Assembly: GCA_002733985.1 (NCBI GenBank)
Contig: NVXP01000031.1
Span: 4,276-47,616, forward strand
Source: Fluviicola sp.
GTDB taxonomy: Bacteria; Bacteroidota; Bacteroidia; Flavobacteriales_D; Crocinitomicaceae
DNA length: 43,341 bases
Direction: 5' to 3'
This document shows positions 17,230 through 25,181 of this stretch, in pieces. Below the pieces are notes generated by a model that was not told the origin of the DNA, did not search any database, and saw only the letters and a program-made list of their open reading frames with translations. Numbering within the stretch: position 1 is the stretch's first letter; every line of letters begins with the position of its first letter. Made by a program: the position numbers and the translations under genes.

Positions 17230-18486
17230 TTACCAGCTCGATCCGCCACCGCCACCGCCAGAGGAACCACCACCAAATGATCCGCCACCGGAGAAACTAC
17301 CACCACTTGACCCAGACCAGCCACTGCTACTTGATGATCGTGTTTTACTGTTTAATCGAGGAATGCGATATGTTTTTAGGTCGACATGTTTGCAATTTGC
17401 ACATTCGTGTTTACGTTCACCTTTCCCAGAGGAAGTGTAAGTCGCCATAATGACAGTCCTATCGTAGACTTTGTAATACGTTTTGAAATGGCATTTGGGG
17501 CAGGTTGAATACTTCGAGAAAAGCGGGCGATACGCCAAGACCAATACGTCATCGGAAGTTTCAGTAATCCAAACGTCGTAATCAACGCTTTTGACTAATT
17601 CTTCTGTGACTTGACCACGATTCAGGTATTCATCCTCGTCTTCTTCACTCAGCTTTCGCATTATTTCATCTGTTCGACCTGAGAAGCGAATCATGTCGCG
17701 GTAACGTTGTTTGAGTTTTTTTGCGAAAATGACAACGAAAATGTGTGTGATCGGAAAGAGAACTGCCCAGATCCATACTCCGAAATATTTAATGGTGTTG
17801 TATTTATCGTATGGATCGTTTCTGAAACGCGCAATGACTAAAGCAATGAGAAATAGAATCAAACCTACGGCGTGCCATACAATCAAGGTAATGATCAGCG
17901 AGCGCGTGTTGTTTTGACTTTCAATTACATGTTCTTGTTCTAGGCGTATTTCCTCTTCTTCCAAAGATTGAGCTTCAAATCGATCGACTGTTTGACCGCT
18001 AAGTGAAATTTGAATCGCTTGAGCACCAGAGAGCAATCCTTGGCTATAATCTCCGCTTTTGAAATAAGGAATCATCGATTCTTGCTGTAATTGTACAGAT
18101 GCATAATCCGTCAGGACAGTTTCTGTTCCATACCCCGTTTCGAATTCTACTCGGCGCTGGTCCATCACAAACAGAACAAGCAGTCCATCATCGCGCCCAG
18201 CATGACCGATTCCCCATTTATTGAAAAGTCGACCCGCAAAATCTTTTGGGACTTCCGTACCAATCGATTGTAAAATGACAAACGCCACTTGAAATGAATC
18301 TTGTGCCTCAATTTCCGCACAGATATTGTCGATTAGTCCAGCGTTATCAGCATCTAAAATTTGATCTGGATTTGAAACATAGCTTCGGCCGCCATTTTCC
18401 TTTGGATTTGGAACAGAGTTCACCGTGGATTGTCCAACAACAAGTGTCGATATAAAACTCAGAAATAGGAATAGAAAGGTTTTCAT
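17230..18486 (-). CDS. TPM-domain membrane protein with zinc-ribbon and Gly/Ser-rich tail
   Basis: 418 residues. Signal peptide MKTFLFLFLSFISTLVVGQS. Residues about 35-165 are a TPM (YgcG-like) domain: YVSNPDQILDADNAGLIDNI, NKWGIGHAGRDDGLLVLFVMDQRRVEFETGYG. Two membrane helices follow at about 197-218 and 234-254, then a cytosolic part with CPKCHFKTYY ... CANCKH (a CxxC..CxxC zinc ribbon at about 333-375). The last 40 residues are almost only Gly and Ser. TPM proteins are typically encoded with LemA; here the upstream partner overlaps this start by one base (TAATG), so translation is coupled and that partner has a LemA-like C-terminus. The role is poorly understood; involvement in membrane protein or PSII repair is known only for plant TLP18.3. 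Confidence 0.85.
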   Translation of the reverse strand: MKTFLFLFLSFISTLVVGQSTVNSVPNPKENGGRSYVSNPDQILDADNAGLIDNICAEIEAQDSFQVAFVILQSIGTEVPKDFAGRLFNKWGIGHAGRDDGLLVLFVMDQRRVEFETGYGTETVLTDYASVQLQQESMIPYFKSGDYSQGLLSGAQAIQISLSGQTVDRFEAQSLEEEEIRLEQEHVIESQNNTRSLIITLIVWHAVGLILFLIALVIARFRNDPYDKYNTIKYFGVWIWAVLFPITHIFVVIFAKKLKQRYRDMIRFSGRTDEIMRKLSEEDEDEYLNRGQVTEELVKSVDYDVWITETSDDVLVLAYRPLFSKYSTCPKCHFKTYYKVYDRTVIMATYTSSGKGERKHECANCKHVDLKTYRIPRLNSKTRSSSSSGWSGSSGGSFSGGGSFGGGSSGGGGGGSSW

Positions 18487-19433
18487 TAATTGCGTGCTTC
18501 AATTGGTTCAAAATCTCCTTCAGGATCGCTCGATTCCAAGGTGGAATTATACGATGCAACAGCTCCCTGATAGCGTCGTTTCTCCGAGTTGATTCGATTT
18601 TCTCCACCTTGTAGACGTACACTCATTTCTTGTTTGATTTCCATCTTGGCAAGAACCTGAGAAAGTGCCAATCGAAAAGCTTGCTCGGATTTTCTAATCT
18701 TATCAAAATTATATTCAATGATTGATTCTTTCAAGTCATTTCGATCTGAGCGATCGTCTATTTGTCCGATAAGTTCCAGTGCAATGTCATTTCTACGTTC
18801 AATAGCAGAAATATATGCGGCTTCTGTTGTTTTTACCGTGCGTGTAAGTCCGGTCAGCTGTTGATCCGGAGCTCCTGCTTCAATTGTTTGGGCAGGATCT
18901 TTTTCGCTCAAGGTGCTTGTGCACATATAAAGCAACACAAATACAAGAAGTAAAGCACCAACTACGTAGGCAACTGTGCGAATGGTTTTGGACGAAAATC
19001 GGTTTTCTTTCTGAATTGTTTCAACAGCAGATAAGACATTTAATGCAACTGAATCCAAGGGGTCATTCTTCAATTCCATGCGAGCAAAATGCCCTGCCTT
19101 TGTGAGCAATTCATCGTTTTTATCAACGAGTGCCAACTTATAATAAGACTGAGCCAAAATTGCGTTTCCATCTTTGATGTACGGATTTATTGAAGTTGCT
19201 TCTTCTGCCATGTGGATGGCATCCGTATAATTCTCAACTTTCAAATGCCCAAGCGCCAAATTCAGAGATTGCTCCGCTTTGATCATGAGCTCATCCCATT
19301 CGCGCTCAGAAACACCCATTCCTTCAGCGAGTTCTTTTAACTCAGGTAAAGTCAAGGGGCGGTCGATATCGAAGGACGTAGATTTTACGACTTGCTTGAT
19401 ATGATCTCTAAATTTTTCTTCGGAAAAGGACAT
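18486..19433 (-). CDS. TPR-like/transmembrane protein with C-terminal LemA-like domain
   Basis: 315 residues from the ATG at 19433 (MSFSEEKFRDHIKQ). An in-frame upstream start (19541) would add an implausible segment. Residues about 1-65 are an acidic helical region (PLTLPELKELAEGMGVSEREWDEL), about 65-145 a helical repeat (ALGHLKVENYTDAIHMAEEATSINPYIKDG) resembling two TPRs, and about 163-183 a membrane helix (IRTVAYVVGALLLVFVLLYM). The C-terminal 110 residues follow the LemA order: RRNDIALELIGQI, a helix with ALSQVLAKMEIKQEMSVRLQ, then GGENRINSEKRRYQGAVASYN, matching LemA's tENRIa..R..YN..V..YN. Identity is weak, so the call rests on pattern plus the coupled TPM gene. Confidence 0.65.
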   Translation of the reverse strand: MSFSEEKFRDHIKQVVKSTSFDIDRPLTLPELKELAEGMGVSEREWDELMIKAEQSLNLALGHLKVENYTDAIHMAEEATSINPYIKDGNAILAQSYYKLALVDKNDELLTKAGHFARMELKNDPLDSVALNVLSAVETIQKENRFSSKTIRTVAYVVGALLLVFVLLYMCTSTLSEKDPAQTIEAGAPDQQLTGLTRTVKTTEAAYISAIERRNDIALELIGQIDDRSDRNDLKESIIEYNFDKIRKSEQAFRLALSQVLAKMEIKQEMSVRLQGGENRINSEKRRYQGAVASYNSTLESSDPEGDFEPIEARN

Positions 19434-19768
19434 TGAAACGTTTGCAGCTAATATACTCAAGTTCCATTTGAATCCATGGGTTTGATGTTTTTTTTGAGGG
19501 CGTTCCCCCAACGATTTCACTAAACTTAGTAATAAAATCATCCCTGATATGTCGGGGTCGTGCTATTTGTTCAAGTTCTGGCATGCTATCGCCAGAAGCT
19601 GTCACTGCTATCTCTAACGCGGAATTTACCCAGTGTAAAAATCAAGATTTTGATAATTATCGAAATAACTTATCCACGAGATTGGATATCATTTGTGAAT
19701 AACATCTTGACCGATCTCGAAAACGAATTGAAATATTTTATTTCTTTGAGGAACAAAACTGAGACTCC
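19434..19768. other. 335-bp intergenic region with hairpins and two DnaA-box-like sites
   Basis: It separates the divergent LemA-like gene and the 60-residue gene. It contains CCCTGA-TATG-TCGGGG (19542-19557, stem with one G-T pair), TTCTGGC/GCCAGAA (19576-19597 region), an AT-rich stretch 19635-19668, TTATCCACG (19670-19678) and, inverted, TGTGAATAA (19694-19702, complement TTATTCACA). No further reading frame is credible. Confidence 0.5.
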
Positions 19769-19951
19769 ATGGAAGCATTAACAATCACGACCGAAAACCT
19801 TCAACAAGAAATCGACGCACTTAGAACAACACTAACAGGTGACATGTTTAGTGACATGGATATCAAAGACAAAATCCATAATTTGGAGATGAAAGTCAAA
19901 GGTGTAAAACCAACAGATAGTCACATCGACTGCGTTGGATGCGGATCTTAA
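19769..19951 (+). CDS. 60-residue hypothetical protein ending in CVGCGS
   Basis: 60 residues, no signal peptide, no membrane helix. A helical acidic body (ENLQQEIDALRTTL, DMDIKDKIHNLEMKVKG) with heptad spacing suggests a coiled-coil hairpin, followed by the tail DSHIDCVGCGS with a CxxC pair two residues from the end. I believe similar mini-proteins with this tail occur in other Bacteroidota (from memory, unverified), which together with codon usage makes it a real gene. The tail could bind metal or Fe-S or act in a thiol switch (inference). Its stop shares TTAA with the stop of the DUF4907 gene on the other strand, so the two genes overlap tail to tail by 4 bp. Confidence 0.75.
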   Translation: MEALTITTENLQQEIDALRTTLTGDMFSDMDIKDKIHNLEMKVKGVKPTDSHIDCVGCGS

Positions 19952-20379
19952 TCACGAAGAACGCCTAAACTATCCAACTCTTCTTTATCCACCGTAGGTG
20001 GAAATATCCCATTTTCAAGCTTATTCAGAATGTACTTTGCGGTGCGTTCTGCTTTTTCTTTGGTGTCAAAACCATCGATGCCTTGAATAGAAGGAATAGA
20101 AGTTTGATTGATGACCATTGTTCCTTTTTGAGACAATTGGTACCCCCAATTATTTTCTGAAATAAGTACGACTTCATACGACCATTCAGAACTGGATGCT
20201 TTTTTCGGAGTTGCTTCGACCTTAGAATCTGTTGAATCTGTTTTATTCGGTGTTTTCACATAGCCAGAGGACTGTTGTTCAATGCTTGGCTCAGTTTCTC
20301 TTAAATCCTTGATCTCATTTTCACTATCAGAGCATGCGCTAAGAAGTCCAAGCACTATAATTCCTTGAAGAATTTTCAT
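19948..20379 (-). CDS. DUF4907-like lipoprotein
   Basis: 143 residues. MKILQGIIVLGLLSACSDSE has a lipobox (LSAC, Cys16), so it is a lipoprotein. A Ser/Thr/Lys-rich linker (about 20-60) precedes a globular domain of about 80 residues: NNWGYQLSQKGTMVINQTSIPSIQG, GFDTKEKAERTAKYILNKLENG, PPTVDKEELDSLGV. This pattern (W-G-Y, IPA/IPS-QG, F-x-x-x-x-A, PP-T-x-x-E-L-x-x-L) is that of DUF4907, as I remember the family. It is the last gene of the Kelch operon, its start overlapping the previous stop (TAATG). It may sit on the periplasmic side of a membrane and work with the Kelch proteins (inference). Confidence 0.7.
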   Translation of the reverse strand: MKILQGIIVLGLLSACSDSENEIKDLRETEPSIEQQSSGYVKTPNKTDSTDSKVEATPKKASSSEWSYEVVLISENNWGYQLSQKGTMVINQTSIPSIQGIDGFDTKEKAERTAKYILNKLENGIFPPTVDKEELDSLGVLRD

Positions 20380-21578
20380 TAATTGAATAGAATTTTATCA
20401 GAATAAACAACATTCCCAGCTTGAATAAGTTGGAAGAAATAAGTTCCTGTGCTCAGATCATTTCGTTGCACCATGAATCCTGAATTCGTTTTGACTACGT
20501 ATTTATCAATTGCAAGTTGTTTGCCATCCATTCCGATTAGTACGAGTTCCATATCTTGATTCTTAACGTCAATTGTAACGTGATCACTTGCAGGAATTGG
20601 ATAAATGTTCACGTCTTCTTTCTGAAGGTCAATACCCGTGCTCAAAGTTGGTGTGAATGCAAACAAGTCATCTAAGAAAATTCCGTTATATCCTGTTCCT
20701 ACAAATCCTAAGCCATTCAATACAAATGCTACAGCATTGCTTCGCCCTGGACCAGGAAGACTAGGTTGTTGTGTCCATGAATCTAACCAATAGTTGTACT
20801 CCCATAAATCTGTTGAGTAATTGAAGGTGTTATCCTCTCCAGTACAAATGTAGGCGTTCGGGAAAATTCCCCAGCCAACAGCACCTTTTCTTGGTAAACC
20901 AGGCATACTTGTTTTTTGAACCCAATTATCTAAGTTCGCATTGTACTCCCAGAAATCGCTAAGCATGATACCGTCATCTCCCGTTGAAATGTAACCAAAG
21001 GATCCCATCGTGAACGCAGCAGCTTCTTTACGTGCTGTGCCACTAAAATCATTGAGTTGCGTCCATGTGTTTGTAGCAGAAACGTAGCTGTACATGTCTT
21101 TTTTCAATCCTGAAGCTGCAATTCCTGTTCCAACGTAAGCGATATCATCGATCACAAAAACAATTGCTTGTCGACGCGCCTCACCAATAAAGTCTGATTT
21201 CTGAGACCATGTTTGACTCACCAAGTCATATTCCCAATTGTCTTTAAAAAAAGCGTTCGTTTCACCTTGTCCTAAACAAACGTAGGCTTTGAACCCAACG
21301 CTAAATGCGCAAGCAGAACCACGATTCAATCCAGCTCCATTTACTCCTCCAATTGATTCTTCCTGATCCCAATCATCCTGAAGGAAATCGTAGGAATACA
21401 TTTTCCGACGGAAACCATCTTCGTCCAAACCAGCAACGATATATGCTTCGTTATTCAAAACAAAACTTGAACTCACTGAACGCGGAGCACCATTTACTGA
21501 ATCTTTCGGAGCCCAAGTGTTTTGTGCAAAGGCACAGATAGGAGTTAGTGTAAGTACAATTAATAATATTCGTAGCAT
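20379..21578 (-). CDS. Kelch-repeat propeller protein with T9SS sorting domain (copy 1)
   Basis: 399 residues, signal peptide MLRILLIVLTLTPICAFAQ. Six Kelch-like blades of about 50 residues: each has a GxxxR.GA/NAV-AF-(x)n-GY/AY-(V/I)-GTG core, then D-x-W-x-Y-(D/N)..W-(T/V)Q. Examples: RRQAIVFVIDDIAYVGTGI, RKEAAAFTMGSFGYISTGD, RSNAVAFVLNGLGFVGTGY. The end, NIYPIPASDHVTIDV ... LSTGTYFFQLIQAGNVVYS, is a T9SS sorting domain with PIP in place of PNP. Exported to the surface; ligand unknown. It is followed by the DUF4907 gene with overlapping start/stop, and begins 1 bp after the stop of the next paralogue. Confidence 0.88.
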   Translation of the reverse strand: MLRILLIVLTLTPICAFAQNTWAPKDSVNGAPRSVSSSFVLNNEAYIVAGLDEDGFRRKMYSYDFLQDDWDQEESIGGVNGAGLNRGSACAFSVGFKAYVCLGQGETNAFFKDNWEYDLVSQTWSQKSDFIGEARRQAIVFVIDDIAYVGTGIAASGLKKDMYSYVSATNTWTQLNDFSGTARKEAAAFTMGSFGYISTGDDGIMLSDFWEYNANLDNWVQKTSMPGLPRKGAVGWGIFPNAYICTGEDNTFNYSTDLWEYNYWLDSWTQQPSLPGPGRSNAVAFVLNGLGFVGTGYNGIFLDDLFAFTPTLSTGIDLQKEDVNIYPIPASDHVTIDVKNQDMELVLIGMDGKQLAIDKYVVKTNSGFMVQRNDLSTGTYFFQLIQAGNVVYSDKILFN

Positions 21579-21579
21579 A

Positions 21580-22788
21580 CTACTGTATAATTAGAGATTG
21601 AGTGGAAACAATTTGATTGTCTTTACGCCCAACAACGATGTAATTGCCTTGAGCGAAGTCTGAAACGTGGATTGTTTGAATTCCGTTTCCAGAAATGAGC
21701 ATTTCTCCAGAAATAGAGTAGAGCTCAATTTGATCGATTTGATCAGAAGCATAGTTAAGGTTAACGAAATCGGTCGTTGGGTTCGGATACATTGCCAATT
21801 CGATTTCGATTTCGTTTGTTCCTAGAATAGATCCAGGTGTATATTCTTGCATACTTGCTTTTTTACCTGAATATCCTTTTCCAGTTCCAACATATGCTTT
21901 ACCGTTAACAACAAATCCAACTGCATTTTTTCTAGGACTTCCTCCGTATGTCGCTTTGATCGACCAACTGTCTGTGAATGGATTGTACTCCCAAAGATCA
22001 TCTAGCATTCCGCCGTTTGCACCCAATGTGACAAACCCACGTTGTCCAATTGAGAAGGTCGTTGCTGTAGAGCGCTCACTTGATGGGAAATCTGCTTTTG
22101 CTGTCCATTGATTGGTTGTTGCATCAAATTCCCAAATGTCTTTTCGATATATATCTTGATCTGTTCCTAGGCCAACATATGCTTTGAAATCAATAGCGAA
22201 ACTTGAAAGTTGATAACGTACTCCACCGGGGAAGTTTGGCATTTGTGTCCATGAATCGAGACTAGGTTTGTACTCCCACAATTGGTTCGAGTAATTATTT
22301 GGTCCCATTTTACCTCCACAGAGATAGCCTTTGGAATCAATTGAGAATCCAGTTGCGAAATAGATACCATTTCCAAACCCTCCTGGGTAACTTGCCACTT
22401 GCGTCCATGAATTTGCTGCAGGATCGAACTTCCAAAAATCTGAAAGCGTCTGAGAACCAAAAGCAGATGCTGTGACCGAATCCATTCCAGTTCCAACATA
22501 TCCAAAATCTCCAATGGTGAAAGCAATTGCATTTCTGCGTTCACTTCCTGGGAGGTCGGCAACTTGTGACCATGTGTCTACGGAAGGGTCATATTTCCAA
22601 AAATCACTAAGTACAGTTTCAGTAGTATCAACACCGGTTCCAATATAGCCGAAATCTCCTATAGAAAAAGCCACAGCACGTTCTCGTTTGAGACCAGTGA
22701 AATCAGCTTTTTTTGTCCAGAAATTCTCCGTCTGTCCAAAAGTACAGAAGCTGAGAACTACGATTGTTATAGTTAATAGATAGTTCAT
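21580..22788 (-). CDS. Kelch-repeat propeller protein with T9SS sorting domain (copy 2)
   Basis: 402 residues, signal peptide MNYLLTITIVVLSFCTFGQ. Blades read KRERAVAFSIGDFGYIGTGVD, RRNAIAFTIGDFGYVGTGMD, RYQLSSFAIDFKAYVGLGTD, RSTATTFSIGQRGFVTLGAN and RKNAVGFVVNGKAYVGTGKG, alternating with W-(E/K)-(Y/F)-(D/N)-P..W-(T/S)-x-K/V. The C-terminus AMYPNPTTDFVNLNYAS ... FAQGNYIVVGRKDNQIVS is a T9SS domain. The start overlaps the stop of copy 3 (TAATG). Close to copy 1 in layout, consistent with tandem duplication and divergence. Confidence 0.88.
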   Translation of the reverse strand: MNYLLTITIVVLSFCTFGQTENFWTKKADFTGLKRERAVAFSIGDFGYIGTGVDTTETVLSDFWKYDPSVDTWSQVADLPGSERRNAIAFTIGDFGYVGTGMDSVTASAFGSQTLSDFWKFDPAANSWTQVASYPGGFGNGIYFATGFSIDSKGYLCGGKMGPNNYSNQLWEYKPSLDSWTQMPNFPGGVRYQLSSFAIDFKAYVGLGTDQDIYRKDIWEFDATTNQWTAKADFPSSERSTATTFSIGQRGFVTLGANGGMLDDLWEYNPFTDSWSIKATYGGSPRKNAVGFVVNGKAYVGTGKGYSGKKASMQEYTPGSILGTNEIEIELAMYPNPTTDFVNLNYASDQIDQIELYSISGEMLISGNGIQTIHVSDFAQGNYIVVGRKDNQIVSTQSLIIQ

Positions 22789-23966
22789 TAGTTAAAGATA
22801 AAGCGTTTAGTAAGTAGCGATTTGTTGTCGTGCATAACCTCGAAAATGTAAGTCCCAGAAGGAAGACCGTTTCGGTTCAGTTCACAGTTTGCGTTCACAG
22901 ACTCCAGCGTAGTAATCAATTGGCCTGTCATCGTGTAAATCCGAATGCTGTATTCAGTGAGTTCCTTGGAAGAGAACCTGACAACATCTACTGACGGATT
23001 AGGGCCGTAAGAGAACTGAATGTCATTTTCAAGAGGATTGATACCTGCAGTTACTAGATTGACATTGAATTCCCAAAAATCGTTGTAGTTTGTTCCACTC
23101 GTTCCAATTCCTAAGTAAGAGCGATTGTTGATGCTAAATGCAGAGCAAAAGCGTCGTGCTGACCCTGGGAAATCTGGAAGTTGAGTCCAAGTATTGAGTG
23201 CAGGATCAAATTCCCATAATTCACGCTGTACGAGTGAAAGTGAACCATCATATCCACATACAATGTATCCTTTGTTGCTTTGGGAGAAACTTGCGCCTCC
23301 TGCTGACATCAACCCAGGAAAAGATGCGCGACTAACCCATTGGTCGATTAAAGGTTTGTATTCCCACAGTGAGTTGTTCGATTTCACGTAGCCTTTTCCA
23401 TCAATGACAAATGTTGAGTTCCACGTCCAAATTGAAAAGGGCATCGAGTTTTTAGTAGACCATGTATTGTTAGACGGGTCATATTCTCTCAAGCTACTAC
23501 CTGAAACAGCATATCCTTTATTGTTGATTACGAATCCTTCATTGTTGGCATACGACGCAGGCATCATCCCCATCAAAGACCATGAGTTCATCGTAGGATC
23601 GTATCGGTATAAGTTGTTATCCGATCCGACTTGTCCTCCGCCAATATATCCATATTCATCCATTCCAAAAGCGAGTGAAGCATAATTACCGTTTCCATTG
23701 TTTCCAATGTAATCTGCTCGTTGTGTCCAAGAGTTCGTTCCTGGATCGTATTCCCACCAATCCTTTTTTACAATATTTGGTCCCGCACCGTTGTAGTGTC
23801 CGAGTCCCATGTAACCTCTGTTTCCAATCGAGATTCCTGTTCCTCTATGCCTTCCAATAGCTCCGAAATTTGCTTTTTGCGTCCATCCATCAGTAGAAGC
23901 GGAAGCATCTTGCGTCACAAGTGAGCAAAGTAAAATTACGGTCGAATAAAAAACTATCTTTTTCAT
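22788..23966 (-). CDS. Kelch-repeat propeller protein with T9SS sorting domain (copy 3)
   Basis: 392 residues, signal peptide MKKIVFYSTVILLCSLVTQD (cleavage after ASA). Its first blade reads GRHRGTGISIGNRGYMGLGHYNGAGPNIVKKDWWEYDPGTNSW, almost the same as the first blade of copy 4. The second and third blades are less regular (for example NNEGFVINNKGYAVSGSSLREYDPSNNTW). End: FSYGPNPSVDVVRFSS ... LPSGTYIFEVMHDNKSLLT, a T9SS domain. Co-translated with copy 2 (TAATG overlap) and 3 bp after copy 4. Surface role and partner unknown. Confidence 0.87.
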   Translation of the reverse strand: MKKIVFYSTVILLCSLVTQDASASTDGWTQKANFGAIGRHRGTGISIGNRGYMGLGHYNGAGPNIVKKDWWEYDPGTNSWTQRADYIGNNGNGNYASLAFGMDEYGYIGGGQVGSDNNLYRYDPTMNSWSLMGMMPASYANNEGFVINNKGYAVSGSSLREYDPSNNTWSTKNSMPFSIWTWNSTFVIDGKGYVKSNNSLWEYKPLIDQWVSRASFPGLMSAGGASFSQSNKGYIVCGYDGSLSLVQRELWEFDPALNTWTQLPDFPGSARRFCSAFSINNRSYLGIGTSGTNYNDFWEFNVNLVTAGINPLENDIQFSYGPNPSVDVVRFSSKELTEYSIRIYTMTGQLITTLESVNANCELNRNGLPSGTYIFEVMHDNKSLLTKRFIFN

Positions 23967-23969
23967 AAT

Positions 23970-25181
23970 TTATTGAATAATGAGGTTTTCTGACTTAACA
24001 ATTTTGTCATCATATATAATACTATAGACATATTGTCCAGCGTTCCAAGCTTCCGTTTCAATGGTACTTAATTCAGACCAAGGAGAGCTGAATACAATTT
24101 TACCATTTGAACTGACTATTTGGAGTTGAATTTTTTCTTGATCAACATTTGAAGGCCAATTGACTTGAAAATTAACGTGGTCACTTGAAGGGTTCGGGTA
24201 TGCGATGATGTCAATTTTTTCAAGAGATCGTTCAATTTGAGATAAGGTTTGATCAAATAACCATAAATCTTTGAAGTTGGTTCCGTTTGTTCCCATGGAA
24301 GCATAGGCGAATCCGTTTAATGTCGTTGCTGCGAAGTAGCGTCTGCCAGTTCCTGCGAAATCTTCAATTTGTATCCATGAGTCAGTTGAAGGTGAGTACT
24401 CCCACATATCACTAAAGCTCGTTCCACTGGATACTGCTGCCCCTGTGCCTAAATAACCATTGCCATTCAAAGCAAATCCCATTGCTTCTCGTCTAACTTG
24501 TGGTCCGACATCTGCTTTTTGTGTCCAAATGTCCAAGGAAGGATCGTATTGCCAGAAATCATTCGCTGATCCTCCGACAATGCTTCCTGTACCGACATAT
24601 CCATAGTCGCCAATTGAGAATCCGACTGATGAAGTTCTGCCAATAGGTAGAGAAGCAACTTGGGTCCAAGATTCGTTTGAAGGGTCAAATTGATAGAATG
24701 ATCCTAGTACACCTCCATTTGATTCGCCAGTTCCGACATAAGCGTACTCATCAATCACAAAAGAAACTGAACCGCGCCGTCCAATACCTGGGAAGCTATT
24801 TATTTCAGCCCAAACATTTGTAGCAGCATCGTATTTATAGAAGTCTTGAACGAGTGTACTTCCTGAAGCACTTGTTCTCCCAGTTCCAACGTAAGCAATA
24901 TTATTCATGGTGAATCCTGTCGCGTGATAGCACAAACCGCCCATGTAATCCGCTTTCTGTGTCCAAGCATTTGTTGATGGATCGTATTCCCACCAATCGT
25001 CAAATAGAATATTTGGGCCGGCACCATTATAATGTCCTAGTCCAGTGTAGACCTTATTACCAATCGCGAGCATCGTCGTTCTATGTCTGGCAGTACCACC
25101 AAAATCTGCTTTTTGGATCCAACCACCAGCAAAACAATTTATGTTGATGAAGAAGAAAAGTAAAAGTGCGGCTATTCTCAT
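23970..25181 (-). CDS. Kelch-repeat propeller protein with T9SS sorting domain (copy 4)
   Basis: 403 residues, signal peptide MRIAALLLFFFININCFAG. First blade ARHRTTMLAIGNKVYTGLGHYNGAGPNILFDDWWEYDPSTNAW pairs with copy 3. Later blades: RRGSVSFVIDEYAYVGTGES, RTSSVGFSIGDYGYVGTGSI, RREAMGFALNGNGYLGTGAA, RRYFAATTLNGFAYASMGTN. C-terminus IIAYPNPSSDHVNFQV ... WNAGQYVYSIIYDDKIVKS is a T9SS domain. The start overlaps the stop of the GEVED gene by 4 bp (ATGA), so the operon is read from 26320 leftward. Confidence 0.88.
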   Translation of the reverse strand: MRIAALLLFFFININCFAGGWIQKADFGGTARHRTTMLAIGNKVYTGLGHYNGAGPNILFDDWWEYDPSTNAWTQKADYMGGLCYHATGFTMNNIAYVGTGRTSASGSTLVQDFYKYDAATNVWAEINSFPGIGRRGSVSFVIDEYAYVGTGESNGGVLGSFYQFDPSNESWTQVASLPIGRTSSVGFSIGDYGYVGTGSIVGGSANDFWQYDPSLDIWTQKADVGPQVRREAMGFALNGNGYLGTGAAVSSGTSFSDMWEYSPSTDSWIQIEDFAGTGRRYFAATTLNGFAYASMGTNGTNFKDLWLFDQTLSQIERSLEKIDIIAYPNPSSDHVNFQVNWPSNVDQEKIQLQIVSSNGKIVFSSPWSELSTIETEAWNAGQYVYSIIYDDKIVKSENLIIQ

